DNA of 9,588 nt from Chloroflexota bacterium (GTDB lineage Bacteria > Chloroflexota > Limnocylindria > P2-11E), in the NCBI GenBank assembly GCA_005881085.1, contig VBGU01000039.1, positions 1-9,588 of the forward strand. The letters run 5' to 3'. Position numbers and translations under genes: made by a program. This document shows, piece after piece, positions 1-6,781 of this stretch. How positions within the stretch are numbered: the stretch's first letter is position 1; every line of letters starts with the position of its first letter. The notes under the pieces were generated by a model. The model made no database searches, was not told the DNA's origin, and saw nothing but the letters and a program-made list of their open reading frames with translations.

Positions 1-51
1 CCGACGTTGTCGGTCGAGGCGGTCCAGGCAAGATCGATGCGGCTCGAAGAG
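1..51 (-). repeat. Fn3-coding repeat, copy B
   Basis: This stretch matches 976-1026 at 49 of 51 positions (differences at 3 and 30). It encodes the opening strands of the second Fn3 domain (SSRIDLAWTASTDNV) of the SGNH protein. The near-identity at DNA level points to a recent intragenic duplication or gene conversion between Fn3 modules. Confidence 0.9.
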
Positions 52-2216
52 CTGGCCGTCGCCGTCAGGCCGCTCGGCGTCGTGGGCGGGGTCGTGTCTG
101 GCGGTGGGGGTGTGCCGCCCACCGGCGTGTTCATGTCGCTCTGGATCTCGGCCGCACTGAGCGCGCGGTTGTAGAGGCGCACCTCGTCGATGGTCCCCTG
201 GAAGTAGAAGCCGCCGGCGCGCCGGCCGACCGTGACGTTCTCGCCAGCCGCGTTGTACTGGCTCGCCGGAACGACCCCGCTGAGGGCGCCGTTATCCAGC
301 AGCCCGTTGACATAGACGTTCAAGGTCTGGGCGGTGGCGTCGTAAACGCCCGCGACGTGGTACCAGGTGTTGAGCGCTCGCACCGTGGTGCTGTACCGCT
401 GCGTGATCGTTCCCGCGCTGGGCGAGATACCGACGCCGAACGTGTGGGCGCCCGTGTCCGGGGTGGTCTTGAACTGCCAGCCCGCACCGTTGGACTTGGC
501 GATGATCTGGCCGTCGTCGGGCGGGTTGCTGGTGGCGAAGATCCAGGCGCTCCAGGTCATGCTGCCGGTGAGCTGCAGGTCGGAGGCGTTGCCGAGGTCC
601 ACGTAGCTCGTGCTCCCGTTGAAGCTGAGGGCGCTTCCGTACTTGCCGCTTGCGGTCCAGCTCGCGCCGGCCTGCAGCGTGCCGGTGTGGCCCTTGCCGG
701 AGGCGTCCTGGGTGGTCGTGCCGCTGCCTTCGCTGAAGCCGTACGCGGCGACGAGACCGCCCGGGGGTGGCGGGGGCGGAGCCTGCGTCGTGGCACTCGC
801 GATGTTCGAGTACGGGCTCAGGTTGCCGGCGGCGTCCGACGCGCGGACCCGGTAGCGATAGGTCGTGGACGCAGCAAGACCGCTGTCGCCGTACGTGGTC
901 GTCGTCGCCGTCGCGATCTGCGCGAAGCTCGTGCACGTCGCGCTGGCGCAGCGCTCGATCTGGTAGCCGGTAACCCCCACGTTGTCGGTCGAGGCGGTCC
1001 AGGCCAGATCGATGCGGCTCGAAGAGGCAGCCGTCGCGCCGAGACCAGTGGGCGCCGTCGGCGGCAGCGCGTCGGCCGCGCCCTGGTAGACGTTCGCGAG
1101 CATCTTGTCGGCGTAGAGCTTGCGGTACGCGTCGGTGCCTTCGTTGACCGTCGGATGGATGCAGTCGCTGAGCTGCGTCGGATGGGCTTGGAAGTAGCTC
1201 CAGAAGTCCGGCCCCGGGACGATCTGGGGGTTATTCGCCCAGAGCGCGCGGATCGCGTCGTTGATCCCCGGTCCGCTTGCCTGGATCCGGCTGTCGCAGC
1301 TCCACGGGATGAGCGGGATGATGGGGACCTTCCCCGCGCTGATCGCCTGCTGTGCCATGGTCGAGAGGTTCCCGCTGACGAAGCTCGGCGGCGCGTTCCC
1401 GAGCGCGTCGTTCGTGCCGAGCGCGATGCTCACGAACCGCCCGGGGAAGATCGCGAGCCACTCCGCGAAGTACTGCTGCCCGGTGGTGGGATCGATCTGC
1501 AAGGGATCGTCGGTCTTCCAGAAGCCGATTCCGGCGTTCTGCTGCGCGGGGAAGAAGGATGGCAGCGCCGCGTTCACCTGCTGCGCGTAGTTGCTCGGCT
1601 CGTGGTGGGTCATGCTGAGGAGCGTGATCGAATCGCCGAGGAAGAACCACGCATCGTCTGATGCGAGATGCGCGTCGTGGATGTCGAGGTTGAAGCCGGC
1701 ATCCATGTTCTGGAATGAACCGTTGATGGCGGTGACGCTCATCCGCACCCAGTTGAAGCCCGTGAGATCGGTCACGTGGAGACGCGAGTTCCGCACGTTC
1801 CCGGTGACCGTGACGAGCGTGACCCATCCCTGGCCTGGTGGATTCCCGCCGCCGCCGGCCGGGCTCGCGTCGATCGTGTAGTCGCGCGGCTCGTTGTAGA
1901 AGCTCTCGCCGGGCTTGGTCAGCCAGCCGCTGGCGTCGTTGTACCAGGCGACGAGCACGCGACCTCGGTTCGCCGCGGGAACGCCCGAGAGGTCGTAGGT
2001 GAGCGACGTGGGCGGGGTGCCGCGGAAGACCGTGTCGTAATCGGCGTCGTTCCCGCCGCTCGCCGGGTAAACCGCGTTCGTCGCGAAAGCGGGGACGCCT
2101 CGCGAGATGACCGGCATTGGCGCGGGCGCCGAAGCCGCCCGAAGCTCGGTCCGCGGTGTGAGTGCCACGACGCTCGCGAGCGTGGCGAGGAGAAGGGTCG
2201 TGGCGCGGACCTTCAT
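1..2216 (-). CDS. Secreted SGNH-family esterase with Fn3 and LamG domains (C-terminus cut by window edge)
   Basis: The frame is open from an ATG at 2216 to the window edge, giving 738 codons without the C-terminus. Residues 1-27 form a signal peptide (MKVRATTLLLATLASVVAL), so the protein is exported. Residues about 30-185 look like a galactose-binding-type beta sandwich. Residues about 188-375 are an SGNH/GDSL hydrolase. Block I is FLGDSIT with Ser196, block III is ALGTND with Asn269, and block V is DCIHP with Asp351 and His354, so the catalytic set is complete. An Fn3 domain (about 384-480), a short poly-Pro linker and a LamG domain (about 485-697, ending in DEVRLYNRALSAAEI) follow, and a second Fn3 begins at about 704. 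SGNH enzymes of this architecture are commonly carbohydrate or acyl esterases, and LamG and Fn3 parts usually bind or space on polysaccharide. The substrate cannot be read from sequence. The gene follows a GH5 glycosidase on the same strand, which supports a role in deacylating plant or microbial polysaccharide. The start codon has only a weak ribosome binding site. Confidence 0.92.
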   Translation of the reverse strand, partial: MKVRATTLLLATLASVVALTPRTELRAASAPAPMPVISRGVPAFATNAVYPASGGNDADYDTVFRGTPPTSLTYDLSGVPAANRGRVLVAWYNDASGWLTKPGESFYNEPRDYTIDASPAGGGGNPPGQGWVTLVTVTGNVRNSRLHVTDLTGFNWVRMSVTAINGSFQNMDAGFNLDIHDAHLASDDAWFFLGDSITLLSMTHHEPSNYAQQVNAALPSFFPAQQNAGIGFWKTDDPLQIDPTTGQQYFAEWLAIFPGRFVSIALGTNDALGNAPPSFVSGNLSTMAQQAISAGKVPIIPLIPWSCDSRIQASGPGINDAIRALWANNPQIVPGPDFWSYFQAHPTQLSDCIHPTVNEGTDAYRKLYADKMLANVYQGAADALPPTAPTGLGATAASSSRIDLAWTASTDNVGVTGYQIERCASATCTSFAQIATATTTTYGDSGLAASTTYRYRVRASDAAGNLSPYSNIASATTQAPPPPPPGGLVAAYGFSEGSGTTTQDASGKGHTGTLQAGASWTASGKYGSALSFNGSTSYVDLGNASDLQLTGSMTWSAWIFATSNPPDDGQIIAKSNGAGWQFKTTPDTGAHTFGVGISPSAGTITQRYSTTVRALNTWYHVAGVYDATAQTLNVYVNGLLDNGALSGVVPASQYNAAGENVTVGRRAGGFYFQGTIDEVRLYNRALSAAEIQSDMNTPVGGTPPPPDTTPPTTPSGLTATASSSSRIDLAWTASTDNV
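976..1026 (-). repeat. Fn3-coding repeat, copy A
   Basis: This is the partner of the repeat at 1-51, in the same orientation and exactly 975 bp away. It encodes the same Fn3 opening segment (SSRIDLAWTASTDNV) in the first Fn3 domain of the SGNH protein. Confidence 0.9.
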
Positions 2217-2420
2217 GCGAGAGGCTGATCGAACGCTGTGGACGTTGAGAACGCGTGCCGAGCCAGCATGACCTTGCTAGGCCGGACTGGCGGCTTCATC
2301 CCGCGGCGTTGAGGCGCGGGCGATGCGTCAACGATGGCTCAATACCGGCCGGCGGCCGTACGTGCGGGGGTTCGGTCGTCAGGCCTGTATCACGCGGGCA
2401 CCGCCTCCGCCGAACGCGGA

Positions 2421-5400
2421 TCAGGGGAGCGTGGCGAGGTGCGACTTGTAGATCTGGCCGTACGTGGTGGCCGTGCCGCTGTAGTCGGAGACGAGAGCGA
2501 TGGAGCCGCAGGCCGTTCCCCACGTGGTCCACACCCACGCGAGATAGCTCTGCTTCCTCGCGTCCAGGAAGTTCATGATCGTGTTGAGGAACGCGGAGTC
2601 GCAGCTGTCGGTCCCGATCTCGGTCGCGATCACGGGGAATTGCGCGGCGACCGCCCCTACGGTGTTCGTGTAGCACGTGAGGTTGTTGCAGTTGTTGAAG
2701 TTGTACACGTGCCAGACGGCCGCGAGGTTGTTTTGCGGATCGCTGGGCTTGTAGGTCAACCACTGCGACAGCGCGTTGCTGTACTGAACACCGCCGAGGG
2801 CGATGATGTTCGTCGCGCCGGTTGCGCGGATTGCGTTCACGATCGTCTGCATGCCGGCCGCCTGGAAGCCGACGCCGGAGCAGGTGCCGCCGTCGCGCCA
2901 GCACTGCCACGCCGCGGTGGTGTCCGAGTTGTTGTCCGGGTACGGCTCGTTGTGGGGCTCGAAGATCACGGCGTTGTTGCCCTTGAACGCCGCCGCGACC
3001 TGCGACCAAAAGGTGACCGAGTGGTCCATGTCGAGCATGGGCTGCTGGCCTGTCGCCTGCTGCGTCCCCGGGGCGCTCCAGTGGATCTCGAGGATCGCAT
3101 AGAGGCCATTCTGGTTGAGGAGGCTGACCCAGCTCTTGATGAAGTTCTGGTAGTTCGCTCCGGAGTACGCGGCGGGTGCGCCGTTGATCGCGAGCCAGCA
3201 GTCCTCGTTCATCGGGACGCGCACGGCGTTCGCGCGCCAGGTCTTGATCGCCGCGACCGAGGCCGCATCGCTCGGACCGTCGATAAAGCCCCAGCCCTGG
3301 ATGCACGCGTAGTCGCTGCCCGCCCGGTTCACGCCGTGGAGCTCCACGGTCTGCCCGGCGCCGTTCACCAGGACGTTCCCCTGGACGTGCAGCGGTGACA
3401 GGCCTCCCGGAGGCGGGGGCGCGGGCGTGGACGTGGGCCCCGGGGTAGGTGTCGGTGCGACGGTCGGTGCCGGGGTAGGTGTCGGTGCGACGGTCGGTGC
3501 CGGCGTCGGGGTCGGGATCGGCGCGACCAGCGTGCCGACGATGTCGGCGCGGTCCGCGGTCACGACGAAGTCCGTCGAGGCTGGGTTCTTCCGGCCAGTC
3601 ACGCGCATCGTCACGGTGTGCGGCGTGTTCGAGAGCGTCGGCGTCGCGTACACGAGCGCCTGCTCGAGGCGTGTCGCGGAATAGAAGTCGACGTCTGACT
3701 CTGGTCCGCCGTCGATCGACACGGCGCCGATCCCGTGATGCGAATCCACCGCCGAATAGAAGCGGAGTGACGTACCGACGAACGTGACCGAGTACGTCGA
3801 TCCGGTCACGCTGGAGTAGTGGTCATCGGACACGTACTTGCCGGCTCCCGTCCCGATCGACCACGTCCCGGCGTACCCGAAGCTCGAATCGTTGACGGAG
3901 ACGGACGGCGGCTGAGGCGTGGGTGTGGGGGTAGGCGCGGGAGTAGGAGTGGGGGTCGGAGTCGGCGTGGCCGTCCGGGTCGGGGTCGGCGTTGGTGAAG
4001 GCGTCGTTGTAGCGGTGCCTGTGGCCGTCGCAGTTGCCGTCGGTGTCGGCGTGGCCGTCGGCGTGGGCGTGGGAGTCGGTGTCGGCGTGGCCGTCGGCGC
4101 CGGTGCGGTCACCGAGAACGCGGTCGGCGCTGCCCACGTGTACGAGGTAGCCCACGCGGGCGCGAAGACACCGAGCTTGACCGTGTACGAGCCGAGGCTC
4201 GCGCTCGCGGGGACTTGCCAGGTCGCGGAGTACGAGCGCTGCTGGCCGGCGGCGAAGCTCTGGTTGTCGAACCAGACCTGGTACGCGGCCGCGACGCCAC
4301 CCGGGGCCCAGACCTCGATGTCAACGAGTGCCGTGCTGGCGGACGCTCCGGTCACGAGTCCCGTGATCCCGAGCGAGCTGGTCTGGGCGACGCTGGTCGG
4401 CGCGACCGACGAGGTCGCCGTGAAGCTTGGCGTCGGAGCCGCCGTGGCGGTCGGGGCGGGGGTGGGGGTCGACGTCGGCGCGGCGGTCTGCGTCGCACCC
4501 GGGCCGGGGGTCGCGGTCGGGACGGACGTCGGCGCGGGGGTGGGGCTCGGCGGCGGCGCCACAACGTTCACCGCGAACGTGGCCGCGGATGCCTTGAGCC
4601 CATAGAGATCCTTCCAGCCGGACGAGTACGCGCTGACCGTCACGCTGTACGTCCCGAGTGACGCACCGGCCGGCACGGCCCATGTGATCGGGTACGTGCG
4701 CTGCTCGCCAGGCGCGAAGCTGTCGCTGTGGATCCATTTCTGGAACGCGAGCGAGGCGCCGCCCGGCGAGTAGACCTCAACCCCGAGGATCGGATCGCTG
4801 GCGACCGAGCTCGTGAAGGTCGCCGTCAGCTTTACCGACGCGCCCGGAACGGCGGTCGCCGGCTCGACGGTCGCACCCACAGTGAATTTCGGCGACCCCG
4901 TGGTGATTGGCTTGTTCGGCGACCCCGCCGTCGCGCCGACGGTGATCAAGGTGATGACGTCCTCATCCTCGAGCCACGTCACGCCGTCGGCCACGAGACG
5001 AAGGTGCAGTGGAAAGATGCCGGCGGTCATCGGGGCCTTCACCCGGAACGTGAACGTCGCGACGCTGCCAGGACCAACGACCGGCTCTGTCTGCGTCGCG
5101 ACGCGATCGGCGGACGGCCAGCCCGCCGCGAGCGCGAACATGCTCTTGTCGTCGGCGATGACCCCTAGGTTCACCTGTTGGCCGGCAACGCCCCGCGTCC
5201 AGGTGCGTGCGCCCGTATTGCGGAAGCGCACGGTAAGCGGCAGGCTCGTTTCACCGGGAGCGAGCGTCGGGTGCAGCGGCTGGTCGACGAGCTGATCGTG
5301 GAATCCGAGGTCGCTCGTGAGCACAAGGACCGCGGGAACGTCATCGAGCCAGGTCAGTCCGTCAACGACGAGACGCATCGGGATGCGATAGGTCCCCGGT

Positions 5401-5825
5401 GTCTTCGGCGCGCGCACGTTGAACGTGAACGTGCCGATCATCCCTGGCAGGACGACGCTTTCGTCCGTTGTCGCGACGCGCGTCGGCGACATCCAGCCTT
5501 CGGCGATGCCGGCGTCCGCCCACGTGTGCGAATCGCCGCTGATGCCGAGGTTCACCTGCTTGTCGGTCCCGCGCTGCCACGGCCCGAGGCCCACGTTCCG
5601 GAAGCGCATCGTGTACGCGGCGGTTCCTTCAGGCGCGAGCGTTGGCGACGCGCCCTGGTCCACGAGTTGGGCGTGGAACGCGAACCCGAGGCTCGATGGC
5701 GCGACGACCGACAGAACCACGGTCGATCCGCCCACGAGCAGCGCCAGGATCACCGTCACCGTGACGAGGCGCACGAACGCTTTGGCTAGCGTGCGCGGGC
5801 TCATCGTGTCGGCGGCTTCGTACAT
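2421..5825 (-). CDS. Secreted modular glycoside hydrolase family 5 (cellulase-like) protein
   Basis: The protein has 1134 residues. Residues 18-42 are a hydrophobic export or anchor segment. Two NBR1/Ig-like modules follow (about 45-168 and 172-297), each with an FRNxGxxxW-RG core and a later PGTY- or AGIF-type strand. Two homologous accessory beta modules (about 313-420 and 469-573) share SFAxGxQRxYxxxWxVPA then SLGxYxV. A jelly-roll-like module (641-766) resembles carbohydrate-binding sandwiches. Thr/Pro linkers lie at 422-468, 575-640 and 768-808. The GH5 domain fills 809-1134: the acid/base is Glu960 in EPHNEP, the nucleophile is Glu1069 in ATEIGT, and His1039/Tyr1041 sit in the conserved HxY, 109 residues separating the two glutamates. 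GH5 enzymes are retaining beta-glycosidases acting on glucans, mannans or xylans; the subfamily and substrate cannot be fixed here. The product is probably extracellular or cell-surface. The start is uncertain: ATG 5825 is the first in frame, and Met8 (5804) gives a more typical signal sequence. The SGNH gene lies 204 bp downstream. Confidence 0.93.
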   Translation of the reverse strand: MYEAADTMSPRTLAKAFVRLVTVTVILALLVGGSTVVLSVVAPSSLGFAFHAQLVDQGASPTLAPEGTAAYTMRFRNVGLGPWQRGTDKQVNLGISGDSHTWADAGIAEGWMSPTRVATTDESVVLPGMIGTFTFNVRAPKTPGTYRIPMRLVVDGLTWLDDVPAVLVLTSDLGFHDQLVDQPLHPTLAPGETSLPLTVRFRNTGARTWTRGVAGQQVNLGVIADDKSMFALAAGWPSADRVATQTEPVVGPGSVATFTFRVKAPMTAGIFPLHLRLVADGVTWLEDEDVITLITVGATAGSPNKPITTGSPKFTVGATVEPATAVPGASVKLTATFTSSVASDPILGVEVYSPGGASLAFQKWIHSDSFAPGEQRTYPITWAVPAGASLGTYSVTVSAYSSGWKDLYGLKASAATFAVNVVAPPPSPTPAPTSVPTATPGPGATQTAAPTSTPTPAPTATAAPTPSFTATSSVAPTSVAQTSSLGITGLVTGASASTALVDIEVWAPGGVAAAYQVWFDNQSFAAGQQRSYSATWQVPASASLGSYTVKLGVFAPAWATSYTWAAPTAFSVTAPAPTATPTPTPTPTPTATPTPTATATATGTATTTPSPTPTPTRTATPTPTPTPTPAPTPTPTPQPPSVSVNDSSFGYAGTWSIGTGAGKYVSDDHYSSVTGSTYSVTFVGTSLRFYSAVDSHHGIGAVSIDGGPESDVDFYSATRLEQALVYATPTLSNTPHTVTMRVTGRKNPASTDFVVTADRADIVGTLVAPIPTPTPAPTVAPTPTPAPTVAPTPTPGPTSTPAPPPPGGLSPLHVQGNVLVNGAGQTVELHGVNRAGSDYACIQGWGFIDGPSDAASVAAIKTWRANAVRVPMNEDCWLAINGAPAAYSGANYQNFIKSWVSLLNQNGLYAILEIHWSAPGTQQATGQQPMLDMDHSVTFWSQVAAAFKGNNAVIFEPHNEPYPDNNSDTTAAWQCWRDGGTCSGVGFQAAGMQTIVNAIRATGATNIIALGGVQYSNALSQWLTYKPSDPQNNLAAVWHVYNFNNCNNLTCYTNTVGAVAAQFPVIATEIGTDSCDSAFLNTIMNFLDARKQSYLAWVWTTWGTACGSIALVSDYSGTATTYGQIYKSHLATLP
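3402..3524 (-). repeat. Pro/Thr linker with 30-bp tandem duplication
   Basis: This encodes linker 768-808 of the GH5 protein, between the jelly-roll module and the catalytic domain. Positions 3441-3470 and 3471-3500 are a perfect head-to-tail 30-bp duplication, each unit encoding a ten-residue APTVAPTPTP block. A more diverged third unit follows from 3501. Confidence 0.9.
3906..4103 (-). repeat. Long Thr-Pro linker tract
   Basis: This encodes about 66 residues of almost pure TP, TA and AT dipeptides in the GH5 protein (residues 575-640). It separates the second accessory module from the jelly-roll module. The DNA is a low-complexity tract of GGNGT-type units on the plus strand. Such linkers in extracellular hydrolases are flexible and often O-glycosylated. 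Confidence 0.88.
4422..4562 (-). repeat. Pro/Thr/Ala linker between the paired accessory modules
   Basis: This encodes about residues 422-468 of the GH5 protein, rich in Pro, Thr and Ala. It separates two homologous beta modules and marks a module boundary. It is less regular than the linker at 3906-4103. Confidence 0.75.
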
Positions 5826-5852
5826 CTATGCCCGGGACATGGAGAGCGACAC
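5826..5852 (-). CDS. Possible nine-codon leader ORF abutting the GH5 start
   Basis: On the minus strand a GGGAGG motif (5858-5863) lies 5 nt before a GTG at 5852. The GTG opens the mini-ORF MSLSMSRA, whose TAG stop (5828-5826) is directly followed by the ATG of the GH5 gene in the same frame. This is the only strong ribosome binding site near the GH5 start. It could couple translation of the hydrolase by reinitiation. It may instead be chance, or a remnant of a longer N-terminus interrupted by a stop codon. Confidence 0.35.
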   Translation of the reverse strand: MSLSMSRA

Positions 5853-5936
5853 GTCGTCCTCCCGCTCTCTCAGCGCGTACATCAAGTGAATGAATAGGCG
5901 TAAGCGAAACTGAGTACGAGGGAGAAACAGGTCCAG

Positions 5937-5955
5937 GGGACGGTACTGGGACGGT
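5937..5955. promoter_or_regulatory. Tandem 8-bp direct repeat, one helical turn apart
   Basis: GGGACGGT occurs at 5937-5944 and again at 5948-5955, an 11-bp spacing that places both copies on the same DNA face. It lies about 110-130 bp upstream of the GH5 start codon. This is the geometry expected of a tandem activator or repressor site. No regulator can be named, and chance is possible in such GC-rich DNA. Confidence 0.3.
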
Positions 5956-6376
5956 GACGAGACGTTTGGACTATGCCCGTAACGCAACGCCGTGGCGCGC
6001 TTGAGTTGCCGCGAAACAATGTCGCCGCGACGTGCACATGAGCGTCGGAATGACTACGTCCGCGGTTGGCCGAGGCTCGGTTCGTTCTGGACCGCGCAGC
6101 TCATCTCGAGCTACCGGTTGTCCATCTCTCCCCGCCGCTTCTCGTCATCGATCTCACGCGGCCGCGGATGCGGGCATCGTTCGTTTCACCTGGAGCCTTG
6201 TGCGATCGCACGTCCCATCGTCATCGCGCTCATCGTCGACACCGAGGACGCCTCTCGCGATCACCGAGCGCGCCGGCGCCTGGGTGCCAGCTCCGGCGAG
6301 GTCGGGCTCACCCTGGCTTTGATCGGGTCGCCGGGGGTCTCGGGGCGGCGGCGGGTCCTGTCGCGGGGGGCCCTTT

Positions 6377-6450
6377 GAGCAGCGTCGGGGTTTTCTGTGC
6401 GAGCGGCCCCTGGCCGGAGGGGCCGAGCGAAGAAGACCCCGGCGCTGCTC
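6377..6450 (+). other. Long two-stage hairpin, possible structured RNA
   Basis: Arms 6377-6396 and 6431-6450 pair over all 20 positions if transcribed on the plus strand, using two G-U wobbles. The same wobbles would be A-C mismatches in the minus-strand RNA. Inside, after an asymmetric internal loop (7 and 5 nt), a perfect 7-bp stem, CGGCCCC (6404-6410) with GGGGCCG (6419-6425), closes an 8-nt loop. No U tract follows, so it is not a standard intrinsic terminator. I compared it by eye with SRP RNA, RNase P RNA, tmRNA and 6S RNA and could not identify it. Its function is unknown. Confidence 0.45.
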
Positions 6451-6604
6451 ACTCCCTGATGCCGCTTCGCGGTCAACCTGCCCCCTCGGGCCACCCGCGG
6501 CACCGGCTGGCCAACCCAGGCGGCCCTACGCGGACATCGGCGGAGCCCTAAAAGAGTCTGACGAACGAGGGCGTAACGACGTCCGCATACAGACCGTTTT
6601 GCGA

Positions 6605-6627
6605 CGACAACGTTCTAGTTCTTGTCG
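6605..6627. promoter_or_regulatory. Inverted repeat before bactofilin gene
   Basis: CGACAA (6605-6610) and TTGTCG (6622-6627) are perfect 6-bp inverted half-sites separated by 11 bp. They lie in the probable promoter region of the bactofilin transcription unit. They could be an operator or a weak RNA hairpin; no regulator is identifiable. Confidence 0.25.
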
Positions 6628-6781
6628 CGTTGACGTCGTAGTGTTCCGTTCCACGTTCAAGCGAGGAAGTAACCCCAGTGGCGAAGCCCGTCAGCCGGTG
6701 TTCACCGTGCCGCAGCCGCGGCACGAGCCGGCGGAGGCGCCGGAGCCACAGCGGGCTGAGGAACCGGAGGCAAGAAGGGAC

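Larger units (their letters stand above)
5853..6597. other. Intergenic region without a convincing protein gene
   Basis: About 745 bp separates the minus-strand hydrolase (with its mini-ORF) from the first possible start of the plus-strand bactofilin frame. The open frames across it, such as GTG 5992-6378 and the plus- and minus-strand frames around 6066-6551, encode Arg/Pro/Ser-rich sequence without any recognisable motif or ribosome binding site. I regard them as non-coding. The region must hold the promoters of both divergent transcription units. Visible structure is a direct repeat at 5937-5955 and a large hairpin at 6377-6450. Confidence 0.6.

Noticed and set aside
357..1661. Plus-strand 434-codon frame opposite the SGNH gene
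   Set aside because: Arg/Ala/Val-rich with no motif, lying antisense to a gene with complete catalytic motifs and domain order.
2300..2320. CCCGCG/CGCGGG hairpin between the GH5 and SGNH genes as a terminator
   Set aside because: Only 6 bp with a 9-nt loop and no U tract on the minus strand; a chance GC-rich palindrome is likely.
2334..3398. Plus-strand 354-codon frame opposite the GH5 domain
   Set aside because: Antisense shadow of the GH5 catalytic domain; high GC keeps the frame free of stops.
3441..3500. Tandem 30-bp repeat as a CRISPR or regulatory repeat
   Set aside because: There are no spacers, and the units are in-frame codons of a Pro/Thr linker.
3919..4605. Plus-strand frame of 228 codons, Val/Gly repetitive
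   Set aside because: It is the complement of the Thr-Pro linkers and flanking modules of the GH5 gene; its VGVGVG composition is forced by the minus-strand codons.
5992..6378. Plus-strand 128-codon frame in the intergenic region
   Set aside because: No ribosome binding site, no domain-like pattern, and Arg/Ser-rich composition typical of random GC-rich DNA.
6261..6503. Minus-strand 80-codon frame spanning the large hairpin
   Set aside because: Its coding region coincides with the inverted repeat and the product is Arg/Pro-rich; structured RNA explains the sequence better.
6300..6550. RNase P RNA, tmRNA, SRP RNA or 6S RNA
   Set aside because: I looked for conserved RNase P core blocks, the tmRNA 3' TPsiC-like end, the SRP GGAAGGAAGC-type loop and the 6S central bubble and found none convincingly.
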